In this document: positions 22,427-33,800 of the stretch, in pieces | Layout: every line of letters starts with the position of its first letter | Numbering within the stretch: position 1 is the first letter of the stretch | Assembly (NCBI GenBank): GCA_904066235.2 | Contig: CAJFCV020000001.1 | Location: 4,154,001-4,218,000, forward strand | DNA: 64,000 nucleotides | Source of the DNA: Bursaphelenchus xylophilus | Lineage: Eukaryota > Nematoda > Chromadorea > Rhabditida > Aphelenchoididae | Reading direction: 5' to 3' | The notes under the pieces: model-generated | What the model saw: the letters and a program-made list of their open reading frames with translations, nothing else | Database searches by the model: none | Told to the model about the DNA's origin: nothing | Position numbers and translations under genes: made by a program

Positions 22427-23037
22427 CACGGTGCAATGAAACTTTCCCATTGCACTGTGCGGAGGGGAAAATGGAAGATGGGTTTGCACTGTGCAGACGG
22501 AAAAGATGTCGCCGATGGAGTTTCAAAATTCTGCACAGTGCAATCATCTTTTTGTTTCTTCCGCACTGTGCAAAGAGCAATTTTGTCGCACTTTTTGCAC
22601 TGTGCAGTCGGAAAAGATGTCGCGGACGGAGTGCGACAAATTTTGGAAAGAAAAAAATCTTTTGGACCGTTGAAACAATCTTTCAAAATCTGCACAGTGC
22701 AAACACTTTTTTTTTTGTTTTTCCGCACTGTGCAAAGAGGAATTTTGTCGCGCTTTCTGCACTGTGCGGTCGGAAAAGATGTCGCGGATGGAGTGCGACA
22801 AATTTTGGAAATAAAAAAGTCTTTTGGACTTTGAAAACAATCTTTCAAAATTCTGCACAGTGCAATCATTTTTTTTTTTTGTTTTTTCGCACTGTGCAAA
22901 GAGCAATTTTTTCGCGCTTTCTGCACTGTGCATTCAAAATTAATTTCGGACCGCACAGTGCAAGAAAATACAATAAAATTTTCGCACTGTGCAGTCCAAA
23001 AACCAAACTTGAAAAGCGATGATTTCACGCACTGTGC
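22427..23037. repeat. GCACWGTGC array upstream of IMPase, with a ~160-bp tandem unit
   Basis: Fourteen exact GCACWGTGC sites at about 22452, 22485, 22533, 22563, 22597, 22692, 22724, 22759, 22855, 22889, 22923, 22953, 22984 and 23029, plus GCACGGTGC at 22427. Three sites per unit are 30-35 bp apart. A 158-162-bp unit containing GTCGGAAAAGATGTCGC and GGAGTGCGACAAATTTTGGA repeats from 22533. Frames stay open on both strands because of the repeat, not because of a gene. Confidence 0.85.
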
Positions 23038-25585
23038 GACGAATAAAAGTGCAATAAATTGAGACAAAAACTGGATCTTTACACAAAAAATGGAACGTTT
23101 ATAACGCCAAACAATTGGCCTCATCACTTTTTTTGTTTATTCTTTGTTTACACTCGAAAAAAAGTGATGCAAAAGCTCCGTTTGAAAGTTTTATTTATAT
23201 CGGAATTCGAAATAAAACTTGACTTTCAAAAATCTGCGGGCCAAATGAGGCAAAACGGCAATAAAAAGGAAGCAAAACAAGTAAAAAAGTAGCGGAATTC
23301 GATGAAAAGCGGGGCTTTTTTGCCAGGAAATGGGCCAAAATTAGTCGGGGGAAGAGATAAAAAGTAACGCAACGTGTCATAGCGTAATTTACCAGCACTT
23401 CCGGAGAAAATAAAAAGTTTTGAGATTATTTTAGGTAACAAAAAAGATAGAATTAGCAAAAAATCGGAAAATTTTGGGGGAGAGATTGGGGAAATAAAAC
23501 ATTTTGTAAATAAGAATAAAAAGCATCCTCGAAGAATCAAAAGACGTATTTTACCTCAGTTTAGATAATGTAATCACAAATTTCGGAACACATCGCTTGG
23601 AATTAACGAAAAAAATTAAACTTGGAAATTTTAATATAGGCCTAAAGATTTTCTCTATTCTTCAATGTAAGATTTGAAATCTACTGCACATCAGAACCTT
23701 CGGCCTCTCCAAAAACGGCTTTTATCTCGGTGAAAACTCCGGTTTTCTTCTTGAAACACAATGCCAAAAAATCTTGGCAATGCCAAAATTTCGACGAATT
23801 TTGAAAAAAATAAGACCAAAATGGCATGACCGACAGTCTCCACAATCGTTGATCCGCTCATATTTTCAATTTAAAAATAGTCGGTCCCACCGCGAAAACA
23901 TTGAAATTCGGCCTTTCGAAATTTCGTCAGCAGGAAGGGGGTATAAAAGCCGGACGAGCCAGTAAACTGAGGAAGACCTTGCTCTCTTTTTTTCTTTCGA
24001 AATTGGAATATTTTCGGCTCTCCCAATTTCTCGCTTTGGAATTGTTTTTGCCAAGGTAATAAAGGCTTTTTTCACAAAGCATTTCATAGGTTTTGTACAA
24101 TAAAACTGTTTGATATTACATCCATGGTATTCGAGGGTAAATGAGAGATCATTTGGAGGGGAAACACACGTGAAAAAGAGGATTTAGGTAATAAATATTG
24201 GAAAAACAACGAAATCATTGCGAAATGTGAAATAAAAAATAAAAATGAGGGTTTCTACTGGTGAAAATGTCGCCAAACACCTACACTAACCGTTCCATCA
24301 ATTTACTCATATCAAAAATATGTTTGACCCATTAAAACAGCAATTTTCGGATATTACTTTAGGTCCAAAAATTGGAACATTTAAAATGGATGTAACTTTT
24401 TTGCCAATGTGAGGATTTGGCTGAATTTTGGAATATACCTGCCCACATTGGTCTAATTTACCAGTATGAAATATCATACCCTTAGGGTCACTGCAATTTT
24501 GGAAAAATAAAATTTTCATCACAAGGTCTAATTCAAATAAAAAAGTCGGTGAAAGAACGTCAAAAACGATGTAAGTTGGTGTAAAAAACCATTGACAATT
24601 CTAATAAGCTTCTAATAAGCTCTTCGGATTTACATTTTCACACCCCTTCCATGATTAGGCAGGGCGCAGCTCGCCGCCCATCTGCGAAAACGTTCCAAAT
24701 AAAGGCGTCGGCGCGAGCCGCGCCCTATATTTCCAAATCAAAAAAAGTGGAGGAATTCTTTTTCTCGAAAAAGCACCACCAGCCCCGACCTTGACCATCT
24801 TCCCCGTTCTCTATGACATCCACCCCCGCTTCCCTCCCCGCTCTCCGCTTTTCGCGCCCTCTCTCGGCGGCATTTCGTCGGTCTCGTTTTTTGAGGTGAA
24901 AATGCAGACAAAAGGTGGTAAATACAATGAATAACCGCTCCCGGTGAACTCCTCGCCCTTTACCCGCCGGTAATCAGGCCGGATTTCCACGCCTAGACCT
25001 ATAAAACGGGGCGAAAATCGTGGGGACCATCAAATTTTCGGTAAAATTCCACGGAAATTGGTCGATTTCCCGGCAATGTTGGGCGAAATGCCGTGGGTTC
25101 CGCTCGTACAACATGGTAATTTGGGCGGTCTTGGGTTTACGAAATGTTTTTGGATTGTTTATTGGAGTTTGGTTGAGTAAATATTTGAATTTCTCCAAGT
25201 ATATTGACCTTACAGGGCTTTGTTGTGAACTTTGGCGAAATGAAATTGATAGCGTTCTATTTTATTCAAATTTTGATGGAAATACTTGCCCTGAGGGTCT
25301 TGTGGTTGTGTACTTTCAAGAGCGGCTATTATAGACCGGTATTTTCAATGATTTTGAGACTTTTTTGATGATTCATACCTAAAACAATGTGTAACATCAA
25401 AAATAGGGGAAAATTTTGATGTTTTTGGCCAAGTATTACGCCAAAAAACCTCCTCGAGAACGTCTTTTACCACGTTCTCGGTAATTTTGCTTCTTTCCCA
25501 ACCTGTTATTCCCTTTCTCCATCTAATACCATGGATAATATCGAGAGATGAAAGACTCGACTTTTCCCCGCAAAATCAAGTTGTA
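23038..25585. other. Intergenic between IMPase and TLF
   Basis: Contains the TATA-box promoter candidate at 23942 and a GC-richer stretch at 24650-25000 with an imperfect inverted repeat (GGGCGCAGCTCGCC / GGCGCGAGCCGCGCCC, 24661-24727). No coding exon is recognised. Upstream non-coding exons of the TLF gene could lie here. Confidence 0.5.
23942..23949 (+). promoter_or_regulatory. Strong TATA-box candidate
   Basis: TATAAAAG in a GC-rich setting (GGGGG before, CCGGACGAG after). About 100 bp downstream a donor-like CCAAG/GTAATA occurs at 24054. It would suit a promoter with a short non-coding first exon. The next plus-strand gene is TLF, 1.6 kb away, so the assignment is uncertain. Confidence 0.4.
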
Positions 25586-28026
25586 ATGCTTGTAGTAATG
25601 TACTGCTTGGCTCCTCCAACCCAAACTCACCAGACTCGCACCGAACCCGCGCCTCCAGGCAATCCCTCCACCAGCCAGGACGCGCCCAATGTCGAAAGTG
25701 AGGAAATCGACATTCAGGTATGTTCTCTTTTTTTGTGTGTATTTTAAGTTTAGGAAAAGCAGAAGAAGACCTTGAAGGAAGTGTGAAGCTATAAATTAGT
25801 AAAATTTATGGTCGGTTTTCGGAAATTCCGACCGATTTTTGAAGAAGCCGATAATTTCAAAATTTCTTTGCAAAATTTGAAATTTAAGTATTTTTTCAAA
25901 TTTGTTGTTGATTATACGAGAAAAAATGCCAGATATAACACTTATGATTCTTGAGGAGTCACGAGAGAAGCTTTTTCCACATGAATTTCCGATCTTTTTA
26001 TTTCGCCAAAATACTATCTTTTTTGATTTATACTCGAAACATATGTCCTTCTCAGAGGCTAGACCTCTTTATCACTCAAAAGCCATGCCACTCAAAGAAA
26101 AAAAATCAAAAATACTACGAATACACATCAACAAGATAAAAAATTACATATTTTCAGATTCGGAACGTGGTCTGCAACTACTCATTGCCATTACACATTG
26201 ATCTCCGGAAGGTAGCCATGAATAGCGGGAATGTGACGTTCGACCGGGACCGTGGTGTGCTCTACAAACAAAAGAGGAATCCACAGTGCCATGTGAAGGT
26301 GTACAGCAGCGGGAACGTGTACATCGTGGGTTGTAGGAGGTAGGTGAAGTTGAGAGGAGGTTTTCGATGGGATGCAGATGGATGGTTGATGGGATAAATA
26401 GCTTAATAGAAGGACTATGATGTCTAATGCTAAGCGACAAGAGGTTATTATAATCTAGCTACTTTTTGCTTAGTTTCTAACAATTTTTCGTAAACTTGGG
26501 GGTATGTGGATAAAGTAATGTTTTGATAAAATTTTGTCGGCTTCTGGCTCAACTTTGATGTTAGAGTATATTAAGATGTCTAAATAGATTCAGAATCTGT
26601 TGTTTGCGATTGTCTACCTTAATTTTTATATCTACTTAGGGTCATTTTAAAAAAATAATATCAGCTTGATGAGCAAGGTGGATTTTTTTGGAATTTTCTC
26701 AAAATATTGGTATTTTCTTGAAGAAAGCTTTTATTACTAGGTTTTTCAAGCTATTTGAAGTATATTTTTTAAAAATCATAATTGGGGATACCGTATTTTA
26801 CAATTTACTTTCATTTTTTCCCTCCAAAAACCCCTATTTTTTCAGCGAAGACGACTGTCGCCGCGCCGCTCGTTCTGTTGGTCGAATGATCCAGCGCTCG
26901 ATGGGACTACTGGACGCACAACTTCGACTGCGCGATTACAAAATATGCAACGTCCTGGCGACGTGCCGTCTCCCGTTCGGCGTGAAGATTGAGGAGATGG
27001 CGGCCAAGTACAAGGAAGCGCAGTATGAACCCGAACTCTCGGTCGGATTGGTTTGGAAATTCACGGAGCCGAAAGCGTCGTTGAGAATACATACAACTGG
27101 CAGTATTACGGTCACTGGAGGTATGGATTTTTATATATATATTTTTTTTTGAATTTAGGTGGAATTTTGATGATTGTTCGGAGAAATGGAAAAAATGTGA
27201 TGGGAATTGAAAGCTAGCTCTTGTTTTTGGGATTAGAAAAAAATGGAACTGGGACGATTGTGGAAAGCGAAAAACATTATTTTTCTTCGATGCAAGTGTC
27301 GAAATTAGGATAATCGAGGGTGCTGATTTCGAAAATGACATTCATTTTTTTGATTTTTACTTTTTTTCCTTTAGTAGTACTGTAAAGTAGTAATTTTTAA
27401 TTTTTTTCATGAATATTCGATTTGGGGGTTTCGATGGTGCTGCTTTAAAATCAGAAAAAATGAATAAGATTTTCGAAATCAGCAGGGTCGAAACCCCCTA
27501 AATCGAGTGTTTGTAAAAAAATTAAAAAAAAAATTACTATTTTACAGTACTACTTAAGGAAAAAAGTAAAGATCAAAAAAAATGAATGTCATTTTCGCAA
27601 TCAGCACCCTCGATTATCCTAATTTTTACACTTGCATCGACGAAAAATAATACTTTTCGGTTTCCCAAAAATTCCTTTTCCCCAATCGTCCAACTCCGGA
27701 AAAAATTATGGCGTATTTTTCATTTTCCCCCAAAATTTTTTTGTTTTTTAGCCACCTCCGCCCAGGGTGTAATGCAGGCCATCCAGAAGATATACCCGAT
27801 CGTCAAGGAGTTCCGCTGCTCTCTGCGCCATCGCGCCGAACGCGTGACCGGGCCGCGGAAGCGCGCCGCCAACCCCCAGTCCCATCCGCTGCCCGAGTTC
27901 GCGATCGCCAGACGACCGCGCATGCGGGCGCCGCAGGACGGGGACGAGGACGACCCGCACAACGAAAGCGCCTTCAACCCGGTGACCTTCGACGACGAGG
28001 ACGAGCTGTACGAAGAGCTCATGTAA
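25586..28026 (+). CDS. tlf-1: TBP-like factor (TLF/TBPL1/TRF2 class)
   Basis: Exons 25586-25717, 26158-26339, 26846-27120 and 27752-28026; 287 residues from the first ATG (25598 is an alternative start, and upstream exons are possible). After a Pro/Thr-rich N-terminus come two TBP-type repeats of about 80 residues. The first runs from IRNVVCNYSLPLHIDLRKVA through FDRDRGVLYKQKRNPQCHVKV to YSSGNVYIVGCRSEDDCRRA. The second runs from ICNVLATCRLPFGVKIEEMA through ASLRIHTTGSITVTGATS to IQKIYPIV. The pattern (NVVCNYSLP, LATCRLPF, phenylalanine replacement) matches TLFs rather than TBP itself. In C. elegans TLF is needed for a subset of embryonic Pol II transcription. The tail is basic and then strongly acidic (DDEDELYEELM). 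Intron 3 contains a 455-bp near-perfect inverted repeat. Confidence 0.9.
27240..27695. repeat. Long inverted repeat (about 215-bp arms) in TLF intron 3
   Basis: The left arm (ACGATTGTGGAAAGC, CGATGCAAGTGTCGAAATTA, AATCGAGGGTGCTGATT, TAGTAGTACTGTAAA, TCGATTTGGGGGTTTCGA) is mirrored in reverse complement by the right arm (TCGAAACCCCCTAAATCGA, TTTACAGTACTAC, AATCAGCACCCTCGATT, TTACACTTGCATCGACG, CCCCAATCGTCC). The loop is about 20-30 bases. In the pre-mRNA it would form a long hairpin. It may be a foldback transposon. Confidence 0.85.
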
Positions 28027-29477
28027 CAACAACCCAGGTTCTTTCCACCCAGCCCAGTCCCCCATCTAATTAATCCATCCCCCCGAGTCTCGTTAGCTCC
28101 GAATCTTCAGAAAATCGCTCTAAATCTTTTGAATTTCTCTTTATTTTGAATGTAAATCGATGTGATCAAGGAAACTGGTGGGCATTTCTGTGTTCCCCGG
28201 CTAATATTTGGCTTTTTATATTGATATTTTGGTTGCAAATGCGAAATTTTGGGTTTCCTCGGGCGCAGCTTGCGGATTTTTTTTTGCGGATTTCAGGATT
28301 TTTTTAGTTGTAATAGACTGTTAGATGGCTGAGGGTAGATTATTTGATGAAAAAACATTTTTATTCATCAATCAAGCCAAAAATCGGCCGAACGCTAGGG
28401 CGCAGCTCGCCAATTCGAAAACCTTGATCGCCCTCGAAATGCATAAAGTATACTCATCCCAATGGATATTCAAACAATTACCTTGTTCTCTCTCACATTT
28501 TTTTATAATCAACCAAAAAATGACGTCATTATGGCGGATTTCCCGCAAATTTTTGTCCTCGTGACGATTTTTCCCGAATTTCGATCATTTTGTCCGAATT
28601 TTCTGGTTCATAAAGCATTGTATTTTGTGGTCGTTATATCGGATATTCACCAGAGAAGTCTCTCCCTCTTTCTCTTTCTCTGCACCCTCTCTCGTCATTC
28701 TTTCCCCCTCTCCCATGGTTTCTTTCAGTTGTTTCTTTCTCTCGTTTCGCTGTCACTCTCTCCTTTTCCAGTTAACTTTCACAATTTCGCAGCACTTTTA
28801 GTCTAGTTCTCGGGTTTTTCGCAGTAAAAAAAGCGGTGAAAAATGGAGTAATCCTGATGAAAAATATAAATTTACGGTAAATTTGGTCGTTATAGGGAGT
28901 TTTTTTACCTATAACAAACTTTATTTTTGCGATTTTGGCTAGGTTTTTTAAAAAAATATCAAAATTTCGATGTAAAAAAATTTTAAAAATTAAAAAAAAT
29001 TTTTTTTTGAGAAATGTGGATTACTGTATTTCACACCGCCCCCTACTGTTTTATAATCGAAAAAAGCTTTCGTCTTACGGAAAAAATGAAAAAACGGATC
29101 GTCTTTTATTAAATAAGTGTTGTAATCGAGTATTTAACGGCCGAAACTAATCAAAAACTTGCCCGAAATATTATGTCAGATCAAGCTATGAGATGTTGAG
29201 GCCATAGATTTAATCGTAATGAATATTTAACTAAAGTTTTGGAGATTTTTTTGGGGATTTGGGGAAAAATTTGAGGGATATTTTGGGGTATTTTGATGAT
29301 TTTAGGGCAAAAATTTCGAAAAAAACGCGTATTTTACAATTAAAATTTATTTTTGCCTCGAAAAAAATCCAAATTTTTGTTATTTTCACATTTTTTTGAT
29401 TAGTCATCAAATCTACGAAATTCGATATTAAAATTTGTCGCATTTTTCAACCAAAAAAAATTTTTATTCAAACCCCA
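28027..29477. other. Intergenic, TLF to membrane-protein gene (convergent)
   Basis: AT-rich and pyrimidine-rich stretches. The AGGGCGCAGCTCGCC string near 28398 also occurs at 24660. No gene, RNA or transposon was recognised. Confidence 0.5.
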
Positions 29478-30134
29478 CTAATATTGGCTGTTAAATTGAC
29501 TGATGTAAGCGCTGGCTTCGGCTTCATACTTATTGGCGTCGAAGCCGATGGACTGGAGCAGGCCCAGGATCTCGTCGGAGAAGGCGCGTTTGCCCATTCG
29601 CTTGTCGGCCAACTCCAGTTTCTCCACAACACTTCGGACTCTTAGTGTATGCTAAAAAGATACAATTTATATTACACTTGGCCTAGTGTAATATCAAGTA
29701 AAAAAAATGGTAAAACTTTCCTTCAATCGGAACTCCCAGACCATCAGCCACGCAAATATCATGTTTACAGCGCCGAGAGTTATTCCCAGGCAGGACAAGA
29801 GGACCAGAATCGCTTGGCCAATTCTTCCATCATGTGTAACATACTCACTGGTTGTTGTGGGCTCCGTCCAAGCTGTTGTGGCGTCAGAGATGTTATCGTA
29901 GGGAGTTGTAGATCCAGTGTGTCTTGTGGTTCTGCTCGAAGTGCCCGTATGAGGCACACTTGGTTCAGTTGGAGCGTCCGTAACTTCAGACACTGTTGTT
30001 GGTTGTGGAGGCGCAGTTGTTGGAATTACAGGAGGACTTGAGCTGGTTGTGGGAGCATTCTGGCTTGCTGATGGAAGTTCCTGGATCAGAAGCAGCGAGA
30101 AAATCAAGTATTCGGAGAAAGCGACCGATCTCAT
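29478..30134 (-). CDS. Small Ser/Thr/Pro-rich single-pass membrane protein
   Basis: The start codon is at 30134-30132. It begins with a signal peptide (MRSVAFSEYLIFSLLLIQEL), followed by about 75 residues rich in Thr, Ser and Pro (likely O-glycosylated), then a transmembrane helix (ILVLLSCLGITLGAVNMIFA) and a basic WEFRLKE edge. An intron then removes about 29,650-29,717, and the cytoplasmic tail continues as VVEKLELADKRMGKRAFSDE and onward to ISQFNSQY and TAG at 29478. The junction is uncertain: the donor AAA/GTTTTA and acceptor TTTTTAG do not join in the protein-like frame, though a downstream AG would. The family is not recognised. The BEL/Pao element lies only 21 bp upstream of the ATG and must cut this gene off from its old promoter. 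Confidence 0.6.
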
Positions 30135-30159
30135 GGTGTAGAAAGAAAGGCGTAAATGG

Positions 30160-30825
30160 TGTAGTGGTACACTATCTAGACACAAGGGTCCCAGCACGAA
30201 AACCATGAGGAAGAAGAAGCCACGTCAACAAAACAACACGAGGATTTTTGGCTGAACAAAAGGAGTGTGGTTTTTGCTTTGGTGAGATACAGTTGGTTTG
30301 AGTTGCATTTGTTTATTTAGTAGTTATTTAGTTTAGGTTAGATACCATTTGAGTATTATTTTGTCCCTTTTGATAGTGCTATTTTGTCCTTTTTAGGTAG
30401 TATTATTTTGTCTGTTTAGATAGTATTATTTTGTCTGTTTAGATAGTATTATTTTGTCTGTTTAGATAGTATTATTTTGTCCCTTTTAGGTATTAATTTG
30501 TCTAGTTAGATAGCTAAATTGTCCCTCTTTAGTTAGTTTATTCTCCCTTCAAATTAGTCTAAGTTATTCCCTTTGTATTAGTCTCTGTCTTTATAATATT
30601 TCACTTCGCTTTATTGTATTACGTCTTCTGCGAGTTTACCGTGTTTAAAGTGGTCAAATAAACTGACATTTTTACGTTTATCGGATTTCGAATTGTATTG
30701 AGAGAATCAGGTGAACCAAAGTAATTGGATTAGCCGCTAAAGGAGTTAAGAGATCTGGTGTTTAGTCCATAAAGTCCGAAGAATCTACGTTATATTCGGT
30801 TACAAGCCGACCAATAACGTTTACA
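30160..30825 (+). repeat. 5' LTR of the BEL/Pao element
   Basis: 666 bp, starting TGTAGTGGTACAC and ending GTTTACA. It contains a 22-bp tandem repeat (TAGATAGTATTATTTTGTCTGTT type) at about 30399-30480. The left boundary rests on the AATGG duplication and the TG end, because the other LTR lacks this part. Confidence 0.85.
30399..30480. repeat. 22-bp tandem repeat inside the 5' LTR
   Basis: Three to four copies of TAGTATTATTTTGTCTGTTTAGA, with diverged copies before and after (TTTTGTCCCTTTT). It lies in the part of the LTR upstream of the region retained at the 3' end, probably U3. Confidence 0.8.
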
Positions 30826-33800
30826 TGGCGACCACGGAAATAGGACAAGGGGCATCACCAAGAACCTCGACCCCAGCGGGAGAGCGAATGTTTCCTCAAA
30901 TTCCGGTTGATCAGGAAACGAACACGTTGATCACGACTTTTATAAGAAGGGGAATCTCTCAAAGAATTAATTATTTAATAGAACGCCTCTCCGGATTAAC
31001 AGTTTGTATTGAGTCGGTCGAAGAAAATTGTAGAAACACAAAAACTCAGACTGAAAAAGAGAGTAAGGTGAAAAAGATCATAAGCATCCTTGAATCAGTA
31101 GGCAAATATAAGGCCACAGTTGATAGTTGCATTGAATATTGGAATGAACACATTGAAAACACCCCACATATAAATGCAGAACATGAGAAGCAAAAACTGC
31201 ATGAATACACACAGTCTAAAAAGTACATGAACATTTGCTCACTTTTCAGTAAAATGCAAATACGCACAAAAAACATTATTGACATTCACAAGTTAGACAT
31301 CAAGGTTACTCCTGACATCTTTGGAGATATTGCCATTAGCTTATCCGATTCGTTGGCAGAGATTCAACCTCAAGATACAGAAGATGAGGAAATTGATCAG
31401 ATAGAACTAGATATCGCAGAACTCCAGTTAGACCCTCTTTCATCTGACCAAAACAGAGCCACGCAGAACATTTCCACACGTCATACACTGTTCCCACAAC
31501 AGTCCAATCAAGCGCCGAGAGACTCGCCATTCAATGAGCTAATACAAAGAGCCATGAACTTGAATATTCCGGTTAACCAAAATCCTATAGGCAAATCAGA
31601 ATCGAGCTTGATATCGTTAGACCAATTCCCCTATTCCGACAGAAATCTCGTTAAATCTAAAGTAACTCCAGTATCCAGAACTCAGGAAAGTCATTATCTA
31701 ACTCCAAATACCCCTCAAGTCAATCGAGCACCTCCGGTCCATCAGGCTTACCCACACATGCCAGGGGAACATCAAAAAGGAGTCGTAGATCAACACCAGA
31801 TCGAACATTCAGTTCCAAATTACACAAATCATGACGGATTTAGACATTACAATCCATACCAACAGGGTTATCCATTAGGTATATCAGGGCCTACTTATAA
31901 TCAATTTAACATCGAATCGGCAGGACCGATTTCGAGTAACTTCTCTAGTTATATTACGGGAGCGGCAGGACCGACCCTACATTGCCAAAATCAGGCGCAT
32001 CTCAGAGAAGATAATCCTTACATACATCACCCGTACATAAATAACAATGGGTACATACAGGATCGTAACGAACCAAATCCAGATCCCAATCAAAATCAGA
32101 AATACCCTCCGTATCCTCATTGCGGACCCCCCAGTTGGACATATAGTACGGAACACAAACTCCCAAAAGACCAAGATATCCCTACGTTTTCGGGAAAAGT
32201 AGAGGACTTCCCAGCATTCTGGGACTATTGGAGCTATCACATACATAATAAGAAAGTCCCAGCAATTGATAAATTGTTAAAATTACAAAGAGCTTTAAAG
32301 AATGGGTCAGCGTTCGGCATAGTTCAAAACCGTAGATTAACTGAACCCGATTACAATTCAGCCATTCAAATCTTGAGAAATCGTTACAGTGACGATGAGA
32401 ACATTATTTCCACGTGGATGGACAAATGGGAAAAAATTCGACCTCCAAAAGAATCGTCCGCAAGAGACATGAGACGATACGGTGACGAATTACTTTCCAT
32501 CCACGACCAATTAGCTCATTATAAAACGGAAATCCCACCTCACATGATAAATCACGCATTCAAAAAAATGCCATTGTCATCCAGACTACAAATAAAGTCC
32601 ACACTAGCTGAAAACAAGTTAGATAGAAAAACAGTAACAGAACTAATTCATGCTATTCATTTAACAGCCAGAGATCTAGATGACGACTCAGATAACGTAA
32701 TAGTAAAGGGTGAACGTAAACCAGTCAAAGACTACAAACCCCAATCTCAAAGCACACCTACCTGCTTATTTTGTTCCAAAGATCATCGAACTTCTCAGTG
32801 TTCGACTTATCCTAACCACGAAGATCGTGTCCAATGGATAAAAGATAACAAAAGATGCTTCTCATGCCTTCAACAAGGTCACAGTACAAAAGACTGTACC
32901 AGGCATATATCGTGTTTTTCTTGTAAAAAGAAACATAATACGGCACTCTGTTTTAATAACGCTAAACGCGAGGCCGGTCACATTAACACACGAGACACAA
33001 GAAGCATTCCAAATTCGACACCTTTAAGGTCAAATCATAACCCTTTCCAAACGAATTCAAATCAAACCAGACCCATCCAAACAGAGTTAAGTATTAATAC
33101 TCTAACCACTCCAAGCTCGAGTAATCACACCAGCAGTACTCCCCATATAGTAGCAGAGACACATAACATCCAAGACAATAAACAAAAACCAGACAGATTC
33201 TGTTGCATCGAAGCTTTAATTAGCCACGAATCCGATGATAGTAAAACATTGTCAAATATATTTATTGATACGGGGAGCCAAAGAAATCTGTTACGAAAAT
33301 CCATCGCAAATAAACTCCATATACCCATCAGTAATCAAACAAATTTGCATCTAAAAACCATTACGGGGACACTTATAACTCCCGCATTTGATACCACAGT
33401 AACCCTCCATGCAAAAAAAGATCGAGTCACCAAAGACACAAAACCCATCGTTATTCCAGTAACAGTTGTGGATGACATTGTTCACGACGAACTAAAAGGC
33501 ACAGCATTTCCAGTACAAATCGATTTGATACTCGGAACAAGTGGAGCTTTCGCCATTAATCTCACTCTTACTGATCAGATATCAGAAACAGGATCCAGAG
33601 TGGCCGTCACAAACATCGGTAAAATCGAAGTCAGTCAAATTCGTTCAAAATCATTGGATCCATTAGAAATTCATCTCATGGTAACGTGGCCTGAAAATAA
33701 TCATCATGAGGATCCATTTAATTCACTAAAAGAATTCGAACTTCAAAAATATAGTAATTGGACTGATTCCATAGGAATCACAAAAGAAGACAACGAAAGC

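Noticed and set aside
22357..23127. Open frames of 221 and 252 residues on opposite strands
   Set aside because: They are made of repeated CTVQ/LHSA-type strings from the GCACWGTGC array and stay open on both strands because the motif is palindromic. No domain is visible.
25020..25334. 104-residue open frame upstream of TLF
   Set aside because: No recognisable domain and no convincing splice link to the TLF exons. Kept only as a possible upstream untranslated region.
29649..30041. 130-residue plus-strand open frame
   Set aside because: Antisense to the coding exon of the minus-strand membrane protein, whose signal peptide and membrane helix make better sense.
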